Assembly: GCF_027943255.1 (NCBI RefSeq)
Contig: NC_072893.1
Span: 27,178,001 to 27,242,000, forward strand
Origin: Anastrepha obliqua
Taxonomy: Eukaryota > Arthropoda > Insecta > Diptera > Tephritidae
DNA: 64,000 nucleotides
Direction: 5' to 3'
Part shown: one piece after another, positions 1-11,699 of the stretch
How the letters are laid out: the number at the start of each line of letters is the position of its first letter
Numbering within the stretch: position 1 is the first letter of the stretch
Notes under the pieces: generated by a model
Seen by the model: only the letters and a program-made list of their open reading frames with translations
Databases searched by the model: none
Told to the model about the DNA's origin: nothing
Program-made: the position numbers and the translations under genes

Positions 1-630
1 CTTTTAAGGAGCTTGTAGAAATTTTGAAGCCGACTATTCAAAAAGAAAATATTAACACTGAAAATCGAAAACAAACTATAAGTGTACAGGATATTTGACG
101 ACTCTGCTGCGCGATAAGCGTCATGCTGCATGCTTGCCGTGACGAGTACGAGCAGCTGGCGACCCGTGTGCGGTTCGCCATTTGAATACAAGTGTGCGAC
201 AACGAAGCGTATGACTCGCGCACTTTTTGTCCCATACGCTGCGATGACGATACGACTCGTGTGCGGAGGCCCATATTACATAATATTTTGGGAAAATGGA
301 AATGGAATGGATCAGAGAATGCAGATATTTTATTTATTTTTTTATTTCGAGCAACAGTATACTGAGGTTGAAAACGTTTACGACTTCCCCGAACGAGACC
401 CAAAAAAAAAAAAAACATACCTCTTCAAAGTAAGATCAAGCCGGGCTCATGGCGTCGCAACAACCCTGACCGACACAGCAAGATGAACCTAATCATATAG
501 ACGAAAACCTGGCATGGGCAGAGACTAAGGCAAAAGCTGATATCCGAAATCAAAGGAAATCATTTCTTCTGGCACAATGCTTCCAGTGACCGGAGAAATA
601 ACAATTAATCATCACCATCCTCATCAGGAC
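1..630. other. No recognised gene
   Basis: Only short low-complexity reading frames occur here. A 14 bp segment (cgacccgtgtgcgg, near 160) recurs with one change near 253. Oligo-A tracts follow near 400. Downstream sequence leads into a Tc1-like transposase remnant. I see nothing that supports a host exon. Confidence 0.5.
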
Positions 631-639
631 AAGATGAGA

Positions 640-1372
640 AGGTTTTGTTTGTCACAAAACCGAACTTATTTTTGTGGCAGACTGAAGTAGTTTTAAGGAA
701 CATCGTATTAATGTATCCCAAGACCTCAAATTCCGTAACACATTGATAAAACCGCTGCTCCCTCAGGAAAATTCAGGAAAGATTTGAGAAAATGTAATAT
801 TTACGGATCAATCTTTCTTTCGGGCCAACGGTTACATACGTTGGTCCTGGTGTACTACTGATAATCGTCAACTTCAACGAATTATTAAGCATCCAGTTTA
901 GATTCATGTTTGGGGTTGCTTCACTGAAAAAGAATGTCGACGTTTATTTGTGTTTACCGCTAATTTGAATGAAGTTTTTATGAATAAAATCTACCAAAAA
1001 ACATTACTACAGCCAGCTGTGAAGATGTTTGGAAGAAATAGCCAACCTTGGGTTTTACAAGAAGACAACGATCCCAAGCCTCGACGACGAAGGTGTGTAG
1101 AGTAGAAACAGCAAAACGGGACTGACATGTTGGACTGGCTTCACAGTCCCCTCAAGTCCACCCTATTGAAAATTGTTGGGCAATAGTTGAGCAAAAACTC
1201 AACTCTGGTGGGTTTAATAAATATCAAGGCAATTGCAGCTGATTTGGAGCCAATTACCTTCACAACTTGCACACAAACTAACAAAAAGTATGACTCGAAG
1301 ATGTGAATCCATTATGGCTAATGGTAGTGACTATAAATTTTATTAGTTTGGGGAAAAAGAAATCCATTATTT
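640..1372 (+). pseudogene. Tc1-like (DD34E-type) transposase remnant
   Basis: Conceptual translation over several frames gives a Tc1-branch DDE transposase, the cut-and-paste enzyme that inserts at TA. Visible motifs are TDQSFFRANG near 805 (first Asp region), KIHVWGCFTEKECRRLF from about 900, QPWVLQEDNDPKP near 1050 (second Asp), and HPIENCWAIVEQKLN near 1155 (third acidic residue, Glu, in the usual PIENxW context). The N-terminal paired-like HTH is not visible. In-frame stops and frame changes show it is inactive. The 3' side ends at a segment (1349-1369) that recurs inverted at 1911-1931, so that segment may be the right terminal repeat. The family assignment is by motif only. Confidence 0.72.
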
Positions 1373-1394
1373 TTGGGTAAATGGTACAATATAA

Positions 1395-1565
1395 ACTGTT
1401 TCATAGTCGATCTTTAGCTCCTGGGCGATGTTGGTCAACTTCAATTTATGTGATTTTATCGACATTTTCTTAAACATCTAAAATACCTAAACGGAATCGA
1501 CGATACCGAAATTGCACGTAATTAGCTGTTGCAGTATCGGCACCATTAACCAAACAAAAAAAAAA
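1395..1565 (-). pseudogene. Mariner transposase N-terminal fragment
   Basis: Reverse-strand translation gives ADTATANYVQFRYRRFRLG then ENVDKIT and, after stops, remnants of the second HTH helix region (QELKIDYETV in another frame). This is the order seen in mariner transposases: DNA-binding helix, (Q/N)xWFxxFRSG, the GRP linker (lost here), then ENVDKI. Stops and frame shifts are frequent and no terminal repeat was found, so it is an old fragment. The match is from family knowledge only. Confidence 0.55.
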
Positions 1566-1634
1566 ATAAAAAATTAAATTGGCACTATAAACACCATTCA
1601 CAATTTCAGCGGCCTGATTTCAGTTTTCAAAAAC

Positions 1635-1795
1635 TGGTGCGCCTTCTCATCCTCCTCTTCAAATGCTGGACGAGTGCACTGCCTGAGATGTCTACCATCT
1701 CCATATGCGTCGCCCACAGAAAGTGGCCCGTCATCAGTCCAACCAGCTGCCTGCAGTCGTTTGTGGCTAACATCCTGTAATTCAAAACTGAATGG
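1635..1795 (-). pseudogene. Scrap of non-LTR retrotransposon C-terminus
   Basis: Reverse-strand translation contains RQLVGLMTGHFLWATHMEMV. It resembles the (L/M)TGHxxxxxH segment that precedes the terminal zinc-knuckle of RNase H-bearing I/LOA/R1-like elements. Only about 50 residues can be followed and the cysteines are not clear, so this is a weak call. Confidence 0.38.
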
Positions 1796-1931
1796 AATAA
1801 ACAGAAAACAGCAAAAGCGTCTTTTTAGTGTGAAATGTCACCTTGACAACGAGCATAAATTTTATATTGTTTGATCGATACCTTACGAGATATCGATCAC
1901 TACAGAGAAGGTAATGGATTTCTTTTTCCCC

Positions 1932-3366
1932 AAACCAAAATCGAGCTGTTCTGTTACTTCGCGATTGTAAACCGCTTTCTGTGATGAAAATCATATTTTT
2001 TAATAACTTTTTCTTTTAATTTTACCGTTACATTTTACCATTAACAATCACACTCAATCACATCAGTTTTTTGTTTCCTTTCTTTGTTATCTTTCTGGGT
2101 AACATTTCATAACAAAAAATGTGTATCAAAATACCAGTTACTTTTTTCTTCCTTCTCCAAAGAGTTGATCTTTATTAATGGGTTCATGTAGAATGAGCTG
2201 ACATAATGGTGCTGTGAAATCTCCTATGACGTGATAGGCAAAGTTACTCCCACAATTTTTTGCTTCGTAGACCATATTTCGTATTCCAACATTCATTCAG
2301 TTAAGGTTTGAAAAAACAAATTAAAAGTTATAATAGTTTGTTTGGTTAATGCAAACACAGATTGTAAGAGAAAACTCAATAGAAAGAAAAAAGGTGCTTT
2401 GCAAACTCAAAAATGTAGAAACAAAATGCAGTTCCTCCAACTCTACAGCTGATTCTGTCAAATCCACTGAGAGCTGAGTAGGTGTGCCGCGAAATGCGCG
2501 AGCTTCTTTGTTCTTTCAACTAAGGTCAAGCAAAGCTACATAAAGTATTAAATAACTTTTTTAGTTAATATTTCATTTTTTTATTGTACTTCTGAAAAGA
2601 GAGTGTAAAAATATTTGCTTAGCGCGTTAAAATGAGGGTTTTTTGTGCTTGAAATTTTTAAAATAGGTCCACACAAAAATATTCAATATTTTTGGTTAAT
2701 CTCAGAACCTAAAATATGCTAGATAATTGTAATAAATGCCAGAACAAAGTTAAATTTAAACTGCATAATTTTTACACAAGAAAACATAAAAAACGAGTTT
2801 ATTCCCCTTATAAAAATACTTTTTGAACCAACTACATGCGCATACATACTTATACATATATTCAGTTCGGTTCCGTCCGTTATTAAAATTTTATATTCAA
2901 TTTTTATGGTGAAACTTGTGACATAAGTAATCCGGCATACACTTCACACATAAGCCATAAAGATAAATTGCGGCAATAAAATAATTAAATGACAAATCGC
3001 TTGACTTTGAATGGGTTTTCAATAGCAAACCACTGATAGCGCGACAATGCGGAATACAATTAACCCTTCTACTTAACTGAGAGTAGGTCCATAGAGAGCT
3101 TTTTGACTTACAATATGAGTCTAAGCGCACAAAGTATTAAGCAAACATCAAATTGTAAAAGTTTTTCTAATGGTAATCTCCGCCTGCTAAGGACTGGCAA
3201 AACTCGGGTGTATTTCTGCAGAATAATTCGTCCATCTAACAAATGTTCGAAAGATTTTTTATATGGAAGAAAATACGCAAGACCGTAAATAAAAAAGTTT
3301 TCGAAAATAGCAGAGATATTTTTGAGCCACTTTTGAAAAAATCTGTAATAGTAATAGTAAATAAAA
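1932..3366. other. No recognised gene
   Basis: Ordinary AT-rich noncoding sequence. Two short opposing reading frames overlap around 2900-3290 but show no recognisable motif, and their composition matches the surroundings. No terminal repeats or RNA genes were noticed. Confidence 0.5.
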
Positions 3367-5300
3367 GTAATAAAAAAACTAAAAACTCTGACTAAAATTA
3401 TAAAACTGAGAAAATTAAAAACTGAAAACTACAATTTTTTAATTTCTTAGAATTCGGTAAAAAGTTTGAAACTTTAAGTTACATATTGTTGTTGTAGTAA
3501 GTAAAATTGCACCTAAAACAATAAAAAAGTGAAATTTTCCTAGTTTTTTTATATATTGCACAAAGTTTGAAACCTTAAGTTACATGGATTAAAAAAAAAT
3601 CCGACACTAAATCTTATTAAATTTCTTTTTATAAAAAAGTTTGAATTCTTTTTCGAAGTGTGAAATCTTTTGTCGTAGTATGAACTACATTTTTATAAGG
3701 ACAATAAAAATTCTGACTAAAAATTTTCGAGTTTTTAAGACTTTGTACATGGTTTGAGACTTTCAATTACAGTATTTGGTTGTTGTTGTCGTTTAAACAA
3801 TATTAAAAACAAAAAACAAAAAAAAAACTAAATGAATTAAAGTAAAGTTTGAAACTTTGGCTACACAGTTTTTGTTGTTGCATGAACTATATTTTTGTAA
3901 CATTAGAAAAATTCCCACTAAAACAATTTTGCAAAAACATTTTAAGCTTTAGTTATATCGTTCTTGCGGTATATAATCTATATTTTTTATAAAAAATTTA
4001 ATAAAAACTAATATTTATAAAATAAATTGTATAAAAAAATCGTATGGAAAAAAACAATGTTTACAGAAAAATTTAATAAAAAAATTTTATAGAAAATAAT
4101 AACCAAAAAATTTAATTTAAATTAATATAATTTTTTAATTAAATTTGACAAAAACAAAATTTTTTATTTATAATAATAAAAAAATTTTATAAAAAAATTG
4201 CATTAAATGTAATTAAAAAATTTAATAAATACTATTCATAAAATAAATTGTATAAAAAAATTTTATAGAAAATTTAATAAAAAAATTGTATAGAAAACTT
4301 TAATAAAAAAATTTTATAGAAAAATGTTATAAAAAACTTCTGTAGAAAAATTTTATAGAAAATAATAATAAAAAAATTTAATAAAAATTAATATAATTTT
4401 TAAATTAAATTTGACATAACAAAATTTTTTATTTGATAACAAATTTGTATAAAAAAATTTCATTAAATGTAATTAAAAAATTTAATAAATACCATTCATA
4501 AAATAAATTGTATAAAAAAATTTTATAGAAAAATTTAATAAGAAAATTTTATAGAAAAATTATATAAGAAAATTTTATAGAAAAATTATATAAAAAAAAA
4601 TCTGTAGAAAAATTTAATAAACAAATTTTATAGCAAATAATAGTGAAAAAATTTAATAAAAATTAATATAATTTTTTAATTAAATTTGATGAAAACAAAA
4701 TTTTTTATTTGATAAAAAATTTTTATAAAAAAATTTCATTAAATGTAATTACAAAATTTAATAAATACTATTCATAAAATAAATTGTATAAAAAAATTGT
4801 ATAGAAAAATTTAATAAAAAAATTGTATACAATAGAAAAATTTTATAGAAAATAATAATAAAAAAATTTAATAAATAAATAAATATATTAATATAATTTT
4901 TTAATTCAATTTCATAAAAAATTTAAATTAATTTTAATAAAACGAATTTTTTATAAAAATATTTAATAAACATTTTATGACACATTTTTTTTAATATGAG
5001 TTTTTAATTAAATTTTATAAAAACAAAATTTTTTATTTTATACAAAATCTTTATAAAAAAATTTCATAAAATGTAATAAAAAAATTTAGTGAAAACTAGC
5101 TATTTATAAAATAAATTGTAAAAAAATTTTATAGAAAAATTTAATAAAAAAAATTTATAGAAAACTTTAATAAAAAAATTTTTTAGAAAAATTTAATAAA
5201 AAAATGTTATATATTAGAAAATAATAATAAAAAATGTAATGAAACTTAATATAATTTTTTAATTAAATTTCGTAAAAAATTTAAAATAATTTTTATAAAA
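3367..5300. repeat. AT-rich tandem duplication, unit 1 (1934 bp)
   Basis: The first of two nearly identical adjacent units. It opens with a degenerate array built on a ~100 bp motif (gtttgaaactttaagttaca followed by ttgttgttgtagta); examples lie near 3463, 3567, 3752, 3845 and 3939. It then passes into a second array based on aaatttaataaa and attttatagaaaa blocks. Within that array the landmark tttaataaat recurs at 4221, 4481 and 4757 (260 and 276 bp apart). No coding potential is visible. Confidence 0.93.
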
Positions 5301-7233
5301 GTAATAAAAAAACTAAAAACTCTGACTAAAATTATAAAACTGAGAAAATTAAAAACTGAAAACTACAATTTTTTAATTTCTTAGAATTCGGTAAAAAGTT
5401 TGAAACTTTAAGTTACATATTGTTGTTGTAGTAAGTAAAATTGCACCTAAAACAATAAAAAAGTGAAATTTTCCTAGTTTTTTTATATATTGCACAAAGT
5501 TTGAAACCTTAAGTTACATGGATTAAAAAAAAATCCGACACTAAATCTTATTAAATTTCTTTTTATAAAAAAGTTTGAATTCTTTTTCGAAGTGTGAAAT
5601 CTTTTGTCGTAGTATGAACTACATTTTTATAAGGACAATAAAAATTCTGACTAAAAATTTTCGAGTTTTTAAGACTTTGTACATGGTTTGAGACTTTCAA
5701 TTACAGTATTTGGTTGTTGTTGTCGTTTAAACAATATTAAAAACAAAAAACAAAAAAAAAACTAAATGAATTAAAGTAAAGTTTGAAACTTTGGCTACAC
5801 AGTTTTTGTTGTTGCATGAACTATATTTTTGTAACATTAGAAAAATTCCCACTAAAACAATTTTGCAAAAACATTTTAAGCTTTAGTTATATCGTTCTTG
5901 CGGTATATAATCTATATTTTTTATAAAAAATTTAATAAAAACTAATATTTATAAAATAAATTGTATAAAAAAATCGTATGGAAAAAAACAATGTTTACAG
6001 AAAAATTTAATAAAAAAATTTTATAGAAAATAATAACCAAAAAATTTAATTTAAATTAATATAATTTTTTAATTAAATTTGACAAAAACAAAATTTTTTA
6101 TTTATAATAATAAAAAAATTTTATAAAAAAATTGCATTAAATGTAATTAAAAAATTTAATAAATACTATTCATAAAATAAATTGTATAAAAAAATTTTAT
6201 AGAAAATTTAATAAAAAAATTGTATAGAAAACTTTAATAAAAAAATTTTATAGAAAAATGTTATAAAAAACTTCTGTAGAAAAATTTTATAGAAAATAAT
6301 AATAAAAAAATTTAATAAAAATTAATATAATTTTTAAATTAAATTTGACATAACAAAATTTTTTATTTGATAACAAATTTGTATAAAAAAATTTCATTAA
6401 ATGTAATTAAAAAATTTAATAAATACCATTCATAAAATAAATTGTATAAAAAAATTTTATAGAAAAATTTAATAAGAAAATTTTATAGAAAAATTATATA
6501 AGAAAATTTTATAGAAAAATTATATAAAAAAAAATCTGTAGAAAAATTTAATAAACAAATTTTATAGCAAATAATAGTGAAAAAATTTAATAAAAATTAA
6601 TATAATTTTTTATTAAATTTGATGAAAACAAAATTTTTTATTTGATAAAAAATTTTTATAAAAAAATTTCATTAAATGTAATTACAAAATTTAATAAATA
6701 CTATTCATAAAATAAATTGTATAAAAAAATTGTATAGAAAAATTTAATAAAAAAATTGTATACAATAGAAAAATTTTATAGAAAATAATAATAAAAAAAT
6801 TTAATAAATAAATAAATATATTAATATAATTTTTTAATTCAATTTCATAAAAAATTTAAATTAATTTTAATAAAACGAATTTTTTATAAAAATATTTAAT
6901 AAACATTTTATGACACATTTTTTTTAATATGAGTTTTTAATTAAATTTTATAAAAACAAAATTTTTTATTTTATACAAAATCTTTATAAAAAAATTTCAT
7001 AAAATGTAATAAAAAAATTTAGTGAAAACTAGCTATTTATAAAATAAATTGTAAAAAAATTTTATAGAAAAATTTAATAAAAAAAATTTATAGAAAACTT
7101 TAATAAAAAAATTTTTTAGAAAAATTTAATAAAAAAATGTTATATATTAGAAAATAATAATAAAAAATGTAATGAAACTTAATATAATTTTTTAATTAAA
7201 TTTCGTAAAAAATTTAAAATAATTTTTATAAAA
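5301..7233. repeat. AT-rich tandem duplication, unit 2 (1933 bp)
   Basis: This unit repeats 3367-5300 in the same orientation and without a gap. By eye the only difference I found is loss of one A in the ttttttaattaaatttgatg tract (unit 1 near 4675, unit 2 near 6608). The heptamer ataaaag sits at the start of unit 1, at the junction, and at the end of unit 2. This fits an unequal exchange or microhomology event, or a collapsed or expanded assembly. Confidence 0.93.
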
Positions 7234-7640
7234 GAGAATTTTTTAGAAAAAAGAACTTAATAAACTTTTTACGACATATTTTTTTAATATAAGCTTTTAA
7301 TTAAATCTGATAAAAAAAAATTTATATAATAAAAAATTTATTTAAAAAAAAGTTTTTATAAAGAAATTTCATAAAATTTATTAAAAAAATGTAATAAAAA
7401 ATATATAAAAATTTAATGCAATTTTTATAAAAAAAATTTTCTAAAAAAATTGTAAAACTTCTTTTATAAAAAAAATTTCTATTCTGATGAAAGTTTTTGA
7501 ATTATTTAAAATTTCGCACAAATTTTGAAACTTGAAGTTTTTGTGGTATGAACTGTATTTTTATAAAATAAAATAAAACTGAATAAAGAAATAGTTCAAA
7601 CGTAATAAAAAATTTATTTTAAAAAAATCGGCTGATTATT
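7234..7640. repeat. AT-rich array continuation
   Basis: The same AT-rich composition continues beyond the duplicated block with single-copy variants of its motifs. A further gttt-like monomer (aaattttgaaacttgaagtt then gtatgaactgtatttttat) occurs near 7510-7560. This part is not included in the duplication. Confidence 0.7.
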
Positions 7641-8900
7641 CTTATTATTTCAAAACTGAAAAGCAGCCCATTTGGTAAATCTCTAATTAAGTATTTAACA
7701 AATCACGACAGTATTTTAGTTGCCAAAATCGGAAAAATTGATTGCTTAAATTCCAGATCTAGCAGGAATAAGAGTTACAGGAAAAGGCCATTTAAAACTC
7801 TTTTCAAATAGATGTGAGCAATGGTTTGTATATTACCACACTTAAATTACCACACAGTTAAATTACCAGCGGCCCTGTTTCTATGGACTTTTAACGGTCA
7901 AGTGCTTATTTTCTATACATTTTTTTGAAAAATTGAAAACCACAACACTTAAAGTCTGGACTAGTGGCCGTTAAGCACCGTCACCAATCAAAGGGTTAAA
8001 GACGATATCAATCAAGTGGCGCCTTATTCTAATGCACGTGATTTAATTACGAAAAGTGTGAAATACATAAAATAGCGCAATTAAAATATAAGCTTACAAA
8101 TATTCCACGTCTTCGGGAAATACCTGGTCATACCTCATACGTTGAGTGGGAAATATTGAAGTATTTCCTAAAGAGGGAAAATAAATGATTCTGCGCAAAT
8201 TGTAAGTGCAAATAAATGCTTGAAATTTTGTGTATAAGTGGCAAAGCTTTCAAAGCGCAAATCAGTGAACTGTTTAAAAATGTAAATATGTACTGCTGCA
8301 CATGCGGACTGACATACATACTCGTACCTGCAAACGAGTAGAATTGCCGCCAGCCTAAAATCAATACAGACGTGTGTAAACAACATTTAGTACTGCCAAA
8401 CAAATGAGTAGCGAATGTAAATTTGTACACCTAATTTTCTAATAAATATTTTTTTGTAACTAAATAGTTTTGCTGTCAATGAATTAGCACCGAAGTGTTA
8501 GCGAGCAGCTATTAATTTGCCTCCAGATCGCCCTTCGCACTTGTGTGGCCTTTAACGGTTATTGGCATCGCTTAAACTTATCAACTACCGGGAACTTGAA
8601 AGCGATTATTGGTGTTTTAATTGAAGTAGTAAATGTAGCGTTTTCCAGTTATCGAGAATTAAGCCCAAATATTTTACACAGCTCTACGCTAACAGCTTTT
8701 TCCAAAAAAACACAAATTAAATAAATAAAAAAAATAAACTAAATACTTAATTAATTTTAACATCAGAAACAGTCAATACGAAAATGTGTGCGGTAAATTA
8801 CATATGTACATATATTGAAATGACCTCAAAACAATTTTTTCATGCACACTAACAAAATTTCCATACTTAGAAACTTTCCATTTTATTTATTTCTTTTTAC
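7641..8900. other. No recognised gene
   Basis: Noncoding sequence of more balanced composition. A 100-residue reverse-strand reading frame at 8128-8430 has no recognisable motif, and a second frame overlaps it. Nothing else was identified before the Kolobok-like terminus at about 8904. Confidence 0.5.
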
Positions 8901-8903
8901 CCC

Positions 8904-10656
8904 TTAGGGTATTCTGGTCTAGAAATTTGAAAAAATCGATTTTTTTGTTTTTGCATATTTTTAAAGTTTAGACCTTCAAAAATATGCCCTTCAACGGATT
9001 TTTCAAAATTCGAATTATTTTCGTAATATAGATACAGCGTATTTTGTGACGTGGCGTCTAAGCCGGCCGAGTGAAGCGAATCGCACAATGAACGACAGAT
9101 GTTAACGGACGACTTGAGGACTCGTTCTTTCCAGAAAATCTATTATATCCCACACAACCTTTATTTATTCTATACATATATATATATATACGGGGTCAAA
9201 TACATTAAATATATTGGGGATGGAGATTCCAAGACATTCAAAGGAATTCTTGATATGAACCCGTATGACGATGACTCAGTTGTCGGAAAAAAAGAATGTG
9301 TTGGACACGTGCCAGATGGGGTGCCAGATTAAGTAAAGCAAGAAAAGACAATAATGGTATTGGTGGCAGAGGAGCTGGTAAATTAACCGATAAAGTCATT
9401 AATGAGTTCAGTTTATACTACGGTATGGCAATTCGTCGGCATCCTGACTGTGTGCAGAGTATGAAGAACGAAATATGGGCTACTTATTACCATAAAAGTT
9501 CAAGCGACGAAGCTCCAAAGCATATGCACTGCCCAACTGGTTCGTAAAACTGGTGTAAATGGCAACAAGCTGCAGCTGATAACACTCTTGAAAGCTTTGT
9601 TCATGAACACCCCCCTCTGGATAAAAAAGTATTGACAGTAATAGAGCCCATTTACACCAGCTTATCGTCTGATGATTTATTACATCGATATTTGGCGTCC
9701 GCAACACTAAATAATAATGAATCACTCAATTCATTGATATGGACTTTTGCTCCAAAGCACATTCACGCTGGACTTCGAACCATTGAAACCATTATTTAGC
9801 TGTTGCCATTTTTAATGAAGGTTTATTACCATTTTTTAATGAAAAAAAATTTAAAAATGATGGAGCTTATGGGCATCACCGTCGGTACTGAAGTCCATAC
9901 ATTTGCTGTCAAACGAAACGAAGTTCGGATTGATCGCTCTGAACTGCGAGTTTCTGCTGCTTCAAAACAAGGCAGAACAGATTGTTTAGAAGAAATAACT
10001 TCGCAAGATATTGCTTATGAAAGAGAAGAAGGTCCAATGTATGGATGTGGGATCGCCGATTAATCCAGAGTGAGTAGTAAGTATTATGACCTGAGTTATT
10101 CTATTGGAATTGTTGCGCAAACTTCAAACGCGATTTTCTCAAGACTACTTTTTTTGAGATGGTCGTCATGATATCTCAAGTTCTACTTGACCGATCGTTT
10201 TGAAGTTCTATAAGAATTTTTTATTATACATCTGCCTATCGCGCCTGAAACGGATTTTGAAAAATTTAAGTTTGAAGTATTTTTAAAAAATTTGAAAAGG
10301 TAAAAAAAGAGCGTAAAAGAAATTTTTTTTTTCAAGTTGACGCCATTTTGGGATTTTTTTTCTTTGATTTGGCGTAATCCGATAGCGACATCCTAATTAA
10401 TGAAGAATTTTTTTAATTTGTTTGTTTTAGATCACTACAAGGGTTGGAATCATGTTCAACCATGGAGCACCGTTTTTTATGTAGCCCCCACTCCGCCGGC
10501 CTGTAAGTCCACGATTTTTTTTATTTTTTTTTTTTATTAATTTTTTTTATACTTTTCCAATATTAATAAAAACCATAAAAAATGGATAATAAAAATGTTT
10601 TTCATATTTTTTATTTTAGTTTTAAAAATAGCTAAAATACCTAGAATACCCCCTTA
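8904..10656 (+). mobile_element. Kolobok/Mutator-like TTAA transposon
   Basis: The left end reads ttagggtattctggtctag. The reverse complement of the right end reads ttaagggggtattctaggta, so the termini are imperfect inverted repeats with a GGGTATTCT core. The right flank is TTAA (10653-10656). The left equivalent is TTAG, read as a decayed TTAA target duplication; Kolobok elements are known to use TTAA. A broken transposase lies inside on the plus strand. Both subterminal regions are T-rich with long homopolymers. The size (~1.75 kb) is smaller than a full element needs, which suggests the N-terminal part of the coding region is gone. Confidence 0.72.
9205..10062 (+). pseudogene. Mutator-like/Kolobok transposase, broken
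   Basis: The protein fragment starts with IGDGDSKTFKGILDMNPYDD and continues VVGKKECVGHV. After a frame change comes GKLTDKVINEFSLYYGMAIR, then IWATYYHKSSSDE and MHCPTGS. An in-frame stop at 9545 is followed by NWCKWQ, LDKKVLTVIEPIYTSLS, NNNESLNSLIWTFAPKHIH, and after further frame changes VAIFNEG, MELMGITVG and the C-terminal GPMYGCGIAD. This string of motifs is that of the arthropod Mutator-like transposase domain found in Kolobok-type elements. The Asp in GDGDS is a likely catalytic residue (family inference). At least three frame changes and one stop make it inactive, and the N-terminal third is absent. Confidence 0.78.
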
Positions 10657-11120
10657 AACCAACTGGCGAGTCCCCAAATATTTCGACAAGTTCAAACTCT
10701 CTGGATCCACGCTCAAGTCAATGTATAAGTTTGGCACGAATGTACTGCAATATTTGTTTATTTGACATGATATGATTTTCTTATTCTAATCAAGTCTCAA
10801 AATATCTCTTTACATTTTAAACCTAATAACGACTTTAATCAATACTAATATGACATGAATTTTCGACATTCCAAACTAATTTAACTGAGTTTTTTCAGCA
10901 AAAAACTGGATTCTGGCGTATAAAAAAATACAAATTCAAGTGGCAGACAAGACTGTTACTCAAACCATGCGTATTAGCTTGACGATTACATTTTTTATGG
11001 CTTCCCTATATGAATGCTATATGTTTTGTATATAAAGGGTTCTGCAATAAGGACGATAAGATTGCCAAAAACGAAAAAAAGTCTGAAAACATTGAAACAA
11101 GAGCAAGAGATATTTTGCGA
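10657..11120. other. No recognised gene
   Basis: Noncoding sequence between the TTAA transposon and a SINE-like head. No long reading frame, terminal repeat or RNA gene was seen. Confidence 0.5.
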
Positions 11121-11124
11121 CTGT

Positions 11125-11290
11125 TTTAGCCAAGAGGGTTTATGCGTGACTACCATTCGGTAAGTTCAGGTTCTTACTCCATTCTTGGCATGAAATATCA
11201 AATTTCGGAATTTTTTCCCAATGGCAGAGTGCTTTGCCAGGCAATTTCAAACCCTCGGGGCAATCCGATAACTTCCTTCATTTGTAGGAA
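11125..11290 (+). repeat. tRNA-derived SINE head, diverged
   Basis: The segment ttttagccaagagggtttat then gcgtgactaccattcggtaa matches the 5' part of the SINE family seen near 47.9 kb and, reversed, at 17.2 kb. In that family an A-box-like stretch follows the gccg start and a B-box-like ggttcgaatc follows the ccattcgg segment. Here the B-box is degraded to caggttctta. The body after about 11290 is not recognisable. Confidence 0.5.
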
Positions 11291-11429
11291 ACCATCAGGT
11301 TCATGATGAAATGGCGAAGAAGCTCGGCCTTACATCTATTAAAGGATCTACGCACTGATTATACGAGGATTCCTGTTTATAGTATATTGCTGGCCTTGGG
11401 TACTTCTAGTGCTGTCATGCACCATCTGA

Positions 11430-11693
11430 CGTTTCCATTGGAAGGTTTGACACCCCATAAAAGCATTTCGCATAAAGGCTCTTGGAACTTTATAATGTGT
11501 GAGCCATATTAGTGTTGCTTACAGTGACTTTAAAAACTTATCTCAGGAAGAAAATGGAATTAAGTCGCAAACATTTACGTGCGATAATTTTTCACAATTT
11601 TCAACGGGGATTAACAAGACAAGAATACGTCGATGAATTAGAATTATTATACGGCGAGCAAACACCATCCTTTAGCCCCGTAAAAAACTGGTC
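11430..11693 (+). pseudogene. Mariner N-terminal fragment (vertumnana/mori-like)
   Basis: From 11545 the translation is MELSRKHLRAIIFHNFQRGL then TRQEYVDELELLYGEQTPS and VKNW. This is the first HTH of the same mariner lineage that is nearly complete at 43.1-44.4 kb. The upstream gtgttgcttacag motif (near 11512) also matches the leader of that element (near 43260). Similarity stops abruptly at about 11693, where non-LTR sequence begins, so the remaining ~85% of the transposase and the right terminus are missing. It preserves N-terminal residues that the 43 kb copy has lost. Confidence 0.75.
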
Positions 11694-11699
11694 TTATGG

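Larger units (their letters stand above)
1349..1931. repeat. ~20 bp inverted repeat pair
   Basis: tggggaaaaagaaatccatt at 1349 onward is repeated as its reverse complement (aatggatttctttttcccca) ending at 1931. The arms enclose about 540 bp of mariner and non-LTR debris. They may be terminal repeats of the Tc1-like element and of a second, truncated relative in the opposite orientation. Confidence 0.6.

Noticed and set aside
130..486. 118-codon frame near the window start
   Set aside because: No motif. It ends in an AAAAAA-driven Lys/Arg stretch and overlaps another frame on the other strand.
3367..7233. Mitochondrial control region or nuclear mitochondrial insert, suggested by extreme AT content
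   Set aside because: No mitochondrial gene or tRNA flanks it, and the block is made of nuclear-type tandem monomers.
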